From contig NC_037590.1 in assembly GCF_003073045.1 (NCBI RefSeq), positions 25,198,449 through 25,262,448 of the forward strand: a DNA stretch of 64,000 nucleotides, in the 5' to 3' direction. Under the pieces are notes generated by a model. The model did no database searches. It was not told the origin of the DNA and worked only from the letters and a program-made list of their open reading frames with translations. This stretch comes from Pomacea canaliculata. Lineage: Eukaryota; Mollusca; Gastropoda; Architaenioglossa; Ampullariidae. This document shows, piece by piece, positions 12,901 through 30,800 of the stretch. The translations under genes were made by a program, and so were the position numbers. Numbering within the stretch: position 1 is the stretch's first letter; every line of letters starts with the position of its first letter.

Positions 12901-15900
12901 TTTGCAGCTCTGTTGTAATGCAGTCTAAAGATACCTACTACACAGCCATTCTGCATTCACTTAAAGTTTTATAATAATCTACCTGAAAATATTTTGGAAC
13001 TTACAACTGGGGACCATCCAGAAGCACTATGATGAACCTGTGATTGAAAAAATTGTTTTAAAAACATTTTTTAAAACCAAAAGATATGCAATTTTATTGT
13101 ATAACTAAATATCTAAGCTACAATTAAATTTTATTTGATAGAGTATTTCGTAGATCTATCATTTTCAACAGCTCTACTAAATACTGTACTCTTGCTCTCT
13201 CTCTCTCTCCTCAGTACTGGTTACCTTAATTAACAAACACATATTAAATAAACACAGGCTTTGTAAAGATGTTACCAAATAAAATTCCCCACTTTAGCTA
13301 CTTGATTCGCTTTTCATCCAAGATTTTCCATTCACAGGACTTAATCTGGGATGTCTATAAAAAGTACTGAAATAAACAGTACCATCCTAATAAAAAAAAC
13401 AAACTAAACAAACAAAAAACGTCTCAATTATTTGAGGGAAGAGAAAAGCCACTTTAAGTGCAGCATGATGATTATCTATTATAGAGATGAATGACAATAT
13501 GAACCAGGAATCAGTTCGTTTTCTGTGCAGCGGTTAAACTGCTGGCCTGCATTTTTTGTTTTTTTGTTTTTTTTAAAATCTTTTTCTACAAGCTCCAAAC
13601 CCCTTATTTCTTAGTGTGAGCTTTGAAATTTGCCCATCACTGAAACATGTCTGCTAAATCAGTAGAGATTTTATTTATAGACTTAGCAGTACAACTCTGT
13701 CTGCCTCCAAAATGTTTTACTCCTCAGTGAGGCCCTTCTATACTCATTCTGAACAGTGATGCAGGGCATCATTGCCAATGCTTAATAAATAAAGCTCCAG
13801 GGGTACAACAAACACCTGCAAGGTCTGAATATCACATTAAAACTTTGGAAACAAGATCTTTTCCTTTACTTTCCATGTTGGCCCAGGACAATGACTTATC
13901 CTTGCTTCATAAATACAGTGCGGGTAACCACAACCCATGGCCCAAGTCCAACGACCTACAGACTTCATCTTCATAAATATACTCAAATATATACTCAATA
14001 TATTCTGTTGCTTAGGGGACAACAAAGTCCTGTGCAGCTGATCACCAGAATTACACCTATCCTCTTGGTCCTAATTCAGCTCCAAGACTATTCATCTCAC
14101 TATTCCTAGATCATGTCAAGTGTGGCTGGTATACCAGAAAATAAACTCACCCTCTCTCATTTAGCCTAGTAACTGAGAAAGAGTTTTAATCTAATTCACA
14201 CTTCTTTTGTTGTGTCAAAACTCTTAGGCACTTCATGTTGCTGTATCAGAGTATTCAGTATCTCGATTACCTTAAAATTGTAGCTGATTTTTATTTTTAA
14301 AACAACAACAATTGTCTCATTCTGAGGAAACTGCTCTGATGTATAAAATTATATTGCCCTTTTAAAAATTCCATAACTTTTTCAGACTTTCAAAACTCTG
14401 TACAAACCCTGTGAACACTTAACACTTCCAGTGCTCGCTCACCTGTTCATTCTGTACACCCATGATGGTTGGAATAGAGGGACCACAAATATCAATGTCA
14501 AGCACACCAACCTAAGGAATATAGCAATGATTATATATGCAAGTAGTGATAAAGATGACAAGAGCAGCGATAAGCAGTTACAGAATGTTAGATTATTGAA
14601 TAGCAATAGAGAGGTGGGAAACAACCACCACAAAAAAAAAGAAAGAGAACACAACATTACAGTGAGAGGAAGTTGAAATCAGGAGAAAGTATCACAATTC
14701 AGATATTCTTAAAGCACTTCATAAAATGACAGCTAAAAGCTCTGAAAGTATTATAAATAAAGATAAAGACCAAAGAGCTTGAACAGTTAAAAGAAACTGT
14801 AGGAGATTATGCTTGGACCCCCTCCTCTTAAAAAAATACCAAATCAATGATGAACTTTAAAAGACTGCAAGGACTACATTGATGATAAAATATATTTTAA
14901 CAAGAGATACAAAACTTTAAAAGGTCATGGCAAATTAAATACACACTCAGACATGTGCACATGCACTCACAGAGCATTATAAATGTTACAGACACATGAT
15001 AAGTAGCAATTTTTTGGGCTAATTGTAGGAGTGATGAACAGAAGAGAGGGTAGCATTGATAATAGACTACCCACAGACCACAGTTTGTTGGGTTTTGACG
15101 GGGGAAATTTGGAAGCAGAAAAGCTTCTTTGAATGCTCATGCTCATGCTCCCACTACAATTTCTCATTAGTTCCTGTATTCAATAGCACATGTAACAGAT
15201 CACATGTGGCGCATTGTGTGACCAGTGTCAACAAATCATGCTAATTAAAGCAGACGACATTTTCTGCTTTCCCTCATAGCAGATCATGTTAATTAAAGCA
15301 GATTACTTTTTTTGCTTTCCCTCATAGCAAAAGAGTAGCAGCCATATTCACTCTGACTAAATAGCCCTTCTGACATAGTCCATAGTCAATACTTATTTTC
15401 TTTTCTATTCAAATATCAGTGGAAAAAAACAGTGAGTGGGAGGGAGAGAGAATAAAAGGTTTTGGGGTAGGTATTAATGACATGCCTGTATGTTGTCATC
15501 TGCAGCCAGACCATGTGCAAGATGTGCAGTGAAAGTACTTTTGCCAACGCCACCTTTTCCAGACAGGACAACAATCTTGTGTCTTACACAGGATAGCTTT
15601 TGCTGGATTTCCTGTATCGCTAAAGATATAAAGACATGTATTTCATATGACTTTAGTTTAACTGAAGACTTAAAAATAAAACATAACTTATGAAGCAAAA
15701 ATAAACATATAAATTTCAATACATTAAACTGAATGTAAAAGTCCACATTTTCCAATTCAGTATGACATATAAAACATGTGTGTAGTTGTTTTGAAACTGA
15801 ATTCTTAATTTTTCAATTAATTTAATTTTCCATGAGGTTATTTTGAGCTCACTGATAACCTCAAAAAACCATGTATAATACTTACGTTACCAAATAAATA

Positions 15901-16858
15901 GTTTTGAACTGTCATGTGTTTTCTGTATTTTATTTTATTCTGCGTTTAGTACAGTTGTTTATTTTTTTTACAGCTCATATATAGCTTGTTTTCCTGTCCC
16001 TCATATATCGCCATGTTTCGTTCTTGTTTTTAAGCGCTAAGAGCATACTCTTTAACGATGTGAGTATGCGCTTCAGAAATTTTGCATTTATTATTATTTA
16101 TTATTATTACCTTGGTCTGGCTCCTTTGGCAAAGAAGCGCACAAAGACTGGTTGGGGCAACCTTGACATGCTGCCACCTTTCCTGCTGATTCACTACCTG
16201 TGCCAGGGCAATCTGCTCACCAACACAACGATAATCATCCTTCTAAACGGCAAACCACACGGGGTTTGGCTAACACTGTTTTCTTGAAGCACTTCAACCC
16301 ATCAGTTTCCAGAATGCAAGGAAAATGGGTTCAAGAGCTCTAATATGAACCGTATATGAACAATAAGGTAAATATCTGCTGATCTGTATCAAAATAATAA
16401 CGTTTCCTGTAAAGGAAACAGGGGAAAACGAGGCTGTTTAAGAAAATGCTTGAAGAAAACAGTGTTCGCCCAAACGTGAAAGCCGTTATTCTGACAATCT
16501 TATTCTTATAACATTAGTAGTTGCTGGAATAACTGAAAGCATTGTCCTCAGTGCGTTGATGGTGGCATCAGTTTTAACCGATTACTGCAAGAGGTTTCCC
16601 TTATTCCCATCACGTTCTAATTTTTGAACGGATCTTTGGTTAGTGATCTTTTAAATGTAGAGCTTACTTCATGCAAAAGACATGAGACTCATCTACTTTC
16701 TTGACAAATACTCTAGGTGCGAACCGATTCTTGTTTAATTAAAATCTTCTCATCAGTATTTCGAAATGAAATGCGAATCGAATTATCGAACATTATACTG
16801 ACTATCGAAATTAAGGTGCAGCCTTACGTTCACTCGCATTTGCAGGGATGTCAGCCAT
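9988..16858 (-). CDS. NUBP1: Cytosolic Fe-S cluster assembly scaffold NUBP1 (Nbp35)
   Basis: P-loop ATPase scaffold that assembles 4Fe-4S clusters for cytosolic and nuclear proteins. Eleven coding exons in transcript order: 16858-16828, 16212-16111, 15619-15486, 14511-14443, 13037-13005, 12087-11997, 11776-11622, 11014-10904, 10688-10586, 10286-10203 and 10061-9988. Together they give 328 residues (human 320). N-terminal cluster ligands fit C-x13-C-x2-C-x5-C at residues 12, 26, 29 and 35. The deviant Walker [10 protein letters not shown] is at 65-73. Further marks are [36 protein letters not shown] and the C-terminal CPKC at 238-241. The presence of the N-terminal cysteines separates it from NUBP2. 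The intron after the P-loop exon has a GC donor, and exon five is only 33 nt. Phases agree throughout. Confidence 0.95.
15235..15334. repeat. Tandem duplication of about 50 bp in NUBP1 intron
   Basis: ATCATGCTAATTAAAGCAGA and ATCATGTTAATTAAAGCAGA start 49 nt apart. Each is followed by a T-rich stretch and TGCTTTCCCTCATAGCA. Two imperfect copies. Confidence 0.7.
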
Positions 16859-19800
16859 TTTGAAGCAGCTGAAAGAGTTTATTTGCAATCGCCGATGCAA
16901 AAGAGTTCCTAACGATAACGAAATGCATTATGGGTTCTAATACAGTTTCCTTAGAGACGGCGTCAGCTTCTGAAGTGTGCTCTTTGTCTGGCCGTCAACG
17001 ACAGCAACCAGCATGTCTGCAGAAGGTGATGACCATTCTAGATGTATCATTTTTATGTTTCAATACACTGCGTGCAATCTTTGTTGACGATTTGTCTTTA
17101 TATGTGTGAAGATTCACCCAGAAACGCTGCTTTATTTAGCCGAAAACGTTTTAGGAGTTGCGCAGTACGCTTCCTAAATATACATATATAATATAGACAC
17201 TTTAAATAATTATTGCATGGGAACGCTTTTTGCTAGGTCTTTAACAGATTTTAACAACTTGAGGCAAGTGTATTAATATTTTGCGCTTAATTTTGTTTCG
17301 AACAAACTATACACGTATACGTGTCTATAAGTTAATGATGTGAATCCGAGAGTATCGATAGCATCGCGATAATTAACTTGGTTTATCAACTTATGTTATA
17401 GGGCTTTAAAATGCACTGGCTGTTAATCTTTAATCTGTTGGTGACATATTCTTTCTTTTTAAACATATAATCCTTCATATATAACAGCATTGATGTCCGC
17501 ACCATAAATAACTATATATACGAAGCCACACCAGCTGCAAATACACATTGTAATTCATTTTGATGTAACAGTTCTTTTTCATAAAATTTTCATTTTAGAT
17601 TGAGAAGATTCATTAAAATGAAAAATTGTATGAAGTTTATGATGATGTTTTAACTTTTCATAAATGTGATGTCCATATTCTAATAGATTTCTGGGTGTAT
17701 CTTTTGTCATTTAATTATTTTAATTTCTCACTAAGCATGGTTCTTCAAAACATTCTTAACTTTTTATCCCCAGACAGAAATTTGAATAAGAATACTTTAT
17801 TTTCACTCTTTCACGTGTTTTAGTTTGGTAAGGCAAGGGTGTTCAAACTCTTATACTGGCTCTTAGGTCTGTTGAGGTCGGTTAACACAAATTGTATGAC
17901 GAGAACCCAATTAATGCGCAGCATGGCACAAGGGAAGAAATTCTTTGGCAAACACATGCATTGTTGTATACCACGCTGCGCCAAGTGGAAGTAACGTCCC
18001 CTATCCGTTGCCAAGTGTCGCCTGGTCACCGACTAGTAGCTGGCGGCCAAACACTTAAGCCACTTGCTGGGTTCGTTCTCGCTAGGTGTAGCTTCAGGGT
18101 GATAAATTTGTGCAGTAGTCCTACCCGGTACTCTGTGTGAAGCTCCTTCGAAACCGTGATTAGAAGTGAGACTGGGTGTGTGGTAATCCGAGCTCATAAG
18201 GTAAGGACAGATTACACTAGCATTCTCTCTGATGTTTGTGGGTGGGTAGAGTTAGGACTCGTAACAGCCTTTTGTCTTTAGAGTGTGATCAAAGATTACT
18301 TCACTAAAGTACTCCACTCACGAATACTGAGAAACACTTATTTGTCTTTCAAACTTCGTTCCTTTTGACAGCGTCAATGATTACATAGTTTATGTAACTT
18401 GTTCTACAGGTCATAGTAATGATATAATATAGTCATACAGGCATTCGTTGGGTAGTCTAGTGCTTCAATTGGAGTTAGAAAAATTTCTAACAAACACGCA
18501 AGGACTGTGTGTATGGTGAGTTGATGGAGGATGGAGTGAGTTCTTCGGATAATTGAGTACTTGCTTTTATATATATATAGAGAGAGAATGTCCCAAACGA
18601 AATCTGATCTCAAGGCCTCCAATTTTGGCCGGAGAAGGCAGAGGGAGGAGAGTGAGAGATGTGCATATTTGGAGCAAGTTCAGTGAAACAGAAGTAGCGA
18701 AATAAAAGTATTATTTAAACGGACTATGCAGTCAGTCCAATAGGGTTTAACAGAACGGAGGCAAGTCAAATAAAAGTATGTGAGGCTATGCAGTCAGTTC
18801 AGCGGGAGTTTGGTAGGGAGTGAACCCTAGGTATGTGAGGCTGCCAACAGAGATAGAAGTTAAGATATAACAGATATAAGCTACGTTATCGTCATGAAAG
18901 GAGCAGCGGCTGTTTTAGCACTGGCAATTGATTTTTCAAAACTAGACTAACTTTCCAAGAGGCAGTCTTCCGGAACCAATGCACCGAAAGGCTCCGCAAT
19001 CAATGCTTTGTCTGTTTATTCTCTGCTGTCATGTTCCTCAGGGATGGGTTGCGTGGGCCTCTGCATTAACCCTGCATTGCTGTAAAGCACGGACCTACCC
19101 ACTGGTCTATCCTGTCATATTTAGCAGCATGTCTGTATGCAGAGAAAAAACGATACTAATGTATGCCAGCCAGGAAAGGTCTGTAGGTCTTTCGCTCTGT
19201 AACTTTGGCTCCTAAAATACATTACATGACATTGCTAAGTTTCTATCGATAAACAGCATGCCTAACTGGCAGGGGGGTTACTCTGCGTTAGAAGAATGTA
19301 GAAAAGAGGCAGGAACGGCAGGTGCTGAATGAAGTTAGCTGTTGTTAATCTGTTTGCCACTGGTTCTTGTACTTCATACCAAGCAATCTTCCATTGACTG
19401 CTGTTCCTTTACAGAAAATTGTTTTCGGAAACGAAATGGAAGTTTAAAAAATAGTATCGATTTGAAACGAATAATGGCCAGATAAAAGCGTGCACAGGCA
19501 TGCTGTCGGATACACAATGCACGACGTGAAAACAAGTTGCACAAACCGGCATGTACGTGTATATACGCGCACGCGCGTCCGTGAAATGCACTTAGGCAGC
19601 TATGCAGGGCAGGTTTGGGGGGAAAAGCTGCAGAGTTCATTATAACATGTATAATCCGTAAAGCATATAACTAACTTCTGTTTCCTGCGTTCAGATCCCC
19701 TCTCGGGCACACTGTTTTTTCTGCGTGTGGTTCCTATTTACAGGGCCAGCTGTTCTGCCTTAGATACTGGCACGGGTAACACCATGTTCCCCTCCCTTTC

Positions 19801-20128
19801 TATTCCCCTGTTTGCGTGCGTGCGTGCTTTTTGTCTGTTTGTTTGTGTCTATGTGGTTGAGAGAGAGAGAGAGAAATGGCAATGGTGGAGAAACTTAATG
19901 TCCTGTTAATTTGCTGATTTTTTTTTTTTTATTGTTTAGATTTTTAGGAATGTGATGTTCATTGTACAGTCCGAACCTCTAAGTTAATCCATGTGGTTTG
20001 TTTGTATTTGGTGGTAGTTTTGAACTTTAATATTTAGGAACAGATGGATTAAAATATAATGGAATCATCACTGAGGAGTAGCTATGTATTTGTGGTGCAC
20101 AGTGGCTTCCCACCCCTCACAGCCGACC
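16859..20128. other. Intergenic between divergent NUBP1 and TEKT3
   Basis: No gene recognised over 3.3 kb. Just outside the NUBP1 start is its 5' UTR and promoter, on the minus strand. Around 18690-18840 there is an imperfect duplication sharing AAATAAAAGTAT and CTATGCAGTCAGT. A GA microsatellite is at 19858-19875. A T-run and TTTAG near 19920-19946 could be the acceptor of a non-coding TEKT3 5' exon, but this cannot be shown. Confidence 0.4.
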
Positions 20129-26670
<6,542 letters not shown>

Positions 26671-27804
26671 ACCACCGAATCAAGCTGCCAGTTAAACTAC
26701 CCACGCGATGGTTTTCATATGAAATATTATTTTTCATTCTGAAGCGAAAATTAAGGTGTTTTTTTAAACAGAATTTAAAAAAGTCCACACCCGAGGATGA
26801 AGGTATAAAGCTTGTTAGCGCTCGTTAATATACTATTCTTTAATAACCAAAAAATGAAAACTATAAGCTTTAACGAAGTACATTTTGACTGCAGTTAGCG
26901 GACTTGTCAACTGCTGAAATAGTTATAATATCGAACCCATGTGAATGGACAGCCTTATTGTGCATCAAGAAAATCAGTATTATGGTGTTTTATATCGCTG
27001 TTGTGACGTCATATCTTGCTATAATGTGGCGATTCTTTGGCGTTGGTAGCAGTCGACAGGGTGTTGTGATGGCGTGGAGGTATTTATTCCACATATGTAT
27101 GCTTTGCTGATTTTTTTTCTTCGCTCGCTGTCGTCATTGATCGAGGAACGTGCACACCGTCCTGGCAGTGCGACACAACTGGTTACAATTTGCTCACATG
27201 CTGTAAATACACACAACATTTATCTCTTCTTAGATCACAGATTTCAGCAGTCAGTAGTCAGTGGATACTTCATCTGTGATAACTAGCTTCCTCTTTTGCT
27301 TGATCTCACAGCTAGTTGCTTCTAGAGGCTTTTTCCTCAATTGTTTTCCTCTCGTGTTTGAGTGATGCGTTTTATTGTAGCGACATACAAAAGGAATTTC
27401 TTTTATTGGTCACTTGTCAAATATAATACGTAAAGCTCGAAATAAATATTTCTCTGAGAGTGTGATTGTTGATCATTAGGTGTTCATGGCTTCATGATGA
27501 TACAAAATTAATAACATTATTCCCGATGAATAAACTACCTGAGGCTACGTGATAGGTGGAATTTGAGAAGATTCATAATTTTTTTAAATACGTGATAAGT
27601 GGACTATATTTATTGCTTTAAGACTCTTGACTGGTTTTCCCGCAAGGGTTATGAACATCAGTAACATCGTACAAGAGGATTTTGTCAGCACCATACCTCC
27701 GATATATACGATCGCTCAAAAAACAGATCATCTAAAATAACTTGTATCATTGTTAGCACCAAGTGTGGTACAAATAAGTGTAACAGGTATTAAAGAAAAT
27801 AGCG
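26671..27804. other. Intergenic between convergent TEKT3 and TRP gene
   Basis: No gene or mobile element recognised. It should contain the TEKT3 3' UTR. AATAAA occurs at 27441-27446, far from the stop, so its use is uncertain. Confidence 0.35.
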
Positions 27805-27810
27805 TTTATT
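27805..27810 (-). terminator. Poly(A) signal of the TRP channel gene
   Basis: AATAAA on the minus strand, 31 nt beyond the stop codon at 27841-27843. It supports the short last exon. Confidence 0.6.
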
Positions 27811-27840
27811 TAGTCTGTTTACACCGAAGTTAGTCTTCAC

Positions 27841-30800
27841 TCATTCCACGTTCACAGGCGTCAAAGTCCTCGCATGGTCTGCTGCTACTTGTTGCTCTGG
27901 TAGCGAGGTCCCAGGGGATGTGCTTTGCATCAGTTCCAGAATTCGGTCAAGCTGTGCTCTGTATCAAGCCAAGAAAGATTTCGACTTCAACTTTTTTGTG
28001 TGAAAAATGTGTTCATCGTGTGCACGCTGTCTGCGCTTTACATGTCAGTTTTTAACACAAATGTCTTCGCTAAGAGCATGGACACCGCAGGTAAAACCCT
28101 GCCTACAATTTACATTCAGCAATTACAACAACCCAAACAACTCGTACAGATGTAAACGACTAGGAAATTGCTGGGATGTAGAAAAAAAGTGAAATGTAAA
28201 ATTCGTTGAAATTTGACTACATCGTGTTCTTTCAATAAAATATAAGGTGAAATAGTTGCTGTTACTTGTCTCCATCAGTATGCTATTTTTGCACTGTTAC
28301 AGTTGCTGTTACTTGATTCTATTAGTATGCTGTTACTTGTCTTCATTAAAGTATGATGTTATTCCCCTACGTTACAGAATGTTGTTACTTGTGTCTATTA
28401 CAGTAAGCTGTTAATCACGTTTGAGAGCCGCTGGTCACGAGGCCGTGAAATGCAAATAAACGATAACGACTTGGAGACTGTCACCTAGGTCCTAGGGTCA
28501 TCTTTCCTTTGGAGAATACGTGTCTGTGTACTAACATGTATCTATATACTAGCACGTGGGATGAATAGCTCGAGCTAAAGTACACAATACTTGCTAATGC
28601 AGTATGATGATCCAAAAACATGGACCCAGACCGGTGAGGATAATGTCATAGATAAGAGGTCGTCGATCTCTTTCTCTAGCGCGTAGAATCACCAGCCATG
28701 AAACAGGTGAGGTGATCAGTAAGTAGTAAAACACAATCAATGTGCTATGAACTTTAACATATGAGTGGCAGATACACTCGATCTTCCAGCTTTTATACTT
28801 GTGCGTGACTACAGCACTTGTCTAAACAACGACCACACTGTGTAGACAGCGGGAAGAGATAGGGGACGAAACAAAGACGGGCAAGAACACGAGAGTACAA
28901 ACAACAACTGACTGGATCCTGGTGACGGAGTATTCCTGGCGGGACAGGCGGTTCTTGATCGTCAGCAAGTGGAACTTGTGCGACTCGAGGCTGTCCCAGA
29001 TGTCACGCACGTGCTTGTTCATCTCGTTGAGTGGAGGGGTCTCCCACTTGCCCAGCACCTCCAGGGGGTTCCTCATCTCCTCCACCTCTCGGTAGCGTGA
29101 CTGGCGGTAGCTCTATCAGCACACAGCAGGTGACTGTCAGTGCATGCTGACCGCTGTGACTGCGCCCGACTGTGTACACAACACTTAACAAGCAATCTTT
29201 CTCATTTACAAAAATACAAGGGGTTTTCGGAGTGATATTTAAAACTATTGGGGTTTTATTTACTCGTTGCCCCTAAATACACATTTACGTGTTAACCTCA
29301 TCGCGCTCTTGATCCTTGGTGTTCAGAAACTTATTTGATTAATAGTATCATGTTTTATGTATGTAAAACTTTCTCATTTACATTTTGGTAATAAGCAATA
29401 ATAAAATATCAGCTTTGAAATGTTTGAAAATAGCACCTGATCATACCTACCAACTAAGCACTTATTTAGGCTAGATTTCTTCTAAGATCCATTCTTTATC
29501 TAGCCAAGCACACCATGGCTGCCATGGAGTCTCAAAAGCTACAAGAGAGTCTCAGCTGTACAGCTCACGTGCACAGAAACTCCCGCACTGAATAGCTGAA
29601 AGAGGTTAAGCACATGACAGTCTGCAGAGAAACGTTACTTCAATCCTGGAAGAACTGCAGCTCAGAAGACTGATCATGTGACACACCAACTTTGATTGGT
29701 GAGATAGAAAACAACACCACTCAACGCTCTTCATGTCGTTAGGATGGTCTGTCTCAAGCTGTGGTCCCTCGCGCCATTACAAGTATAAAGCTACAAGACC
29801 TGTTCATCAGCTAGTTTCCGACTACGAATGCCACACTGAGAGATGATGACACCTTGCCAATGAAGAGACTGTTGAGCTCGACTCTGGCGATGATCCACGC
29901 CCTGTTGAGCTCCAGGCCCGCTGAGCGTCCCGCTGTACGTTCTGGTAGGTGTCGCTGAGCTGAGCGATCAGGATGTTGAGCAGCACCACGCAGCACGTGA
30001 ACAGAAACACCACCATCAGGATGCAGCTCAGTGGCCTGTAAACAACGCTCACAGCTCAGTGGTCTGTAAACAAACCACGCACACACAGCTAGGCACCACA
30101 CACACGCAGGTCAATATAAGTATACCACACATGCACGTAGCTCTGTGTCTGTCAGCACACTACACACATAGCTCTGTGGCCTGTCAGCACACTACACACA
30201 TAGCTCTGTGGCCTGTCAGCACACTACACACATAGCTCTGTGGCCTGTCAGTACACTACACACATAGCTCTGTGACCTGTCAGCACACTACACACACTAC
30301 ACACATAGCTCTGTGGCCTGTGTCAGTACACTACACACATAGCTCTGTGACCTGTGTCACACACTACACACATAGCTCTGTGGCCTGTCAGCACACTACA
30401 CACATAGCTCTGTGGCCTGTCAGCACACTACACACATAGCTCTGTGGCCTGTCAGCACACTACACACAAAGCTCTGTGACCTGTCAGCTGTGCGCGCTGT
30501 TCTTTCTTTGTGTGTGACTTCTTTTAACGGTGTGGTACGGAATATAAATTAAAGCCTGTAGCAAACGCGAAAGAACTGGACTCCGTGGTGTGAGTGTACA
30601 CTGTACTTGAATGACCTGTACTTGTTTGTTCTCGCTGCATTTTTTTAAAAATGTAACACAAAGCTTCTAAAAAAACAGAAAATCACGGGGGGATGGGGGG
30701 AACTTAAAATTTGCAACTGAACTCATGACCCAAACTTTCCACCGCACAAAGTGACTTTATGCACTGTTCACCGATTGTTTAGCTGAAATGGGCATTTAAA

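Noticed and set aside
17011..17034. ATG near 17011 (MSAEGDD) as a gene divergent from NUBP1
   Set aside because: It could suggest a bidirectional promoter, but no following exon or family match was found.
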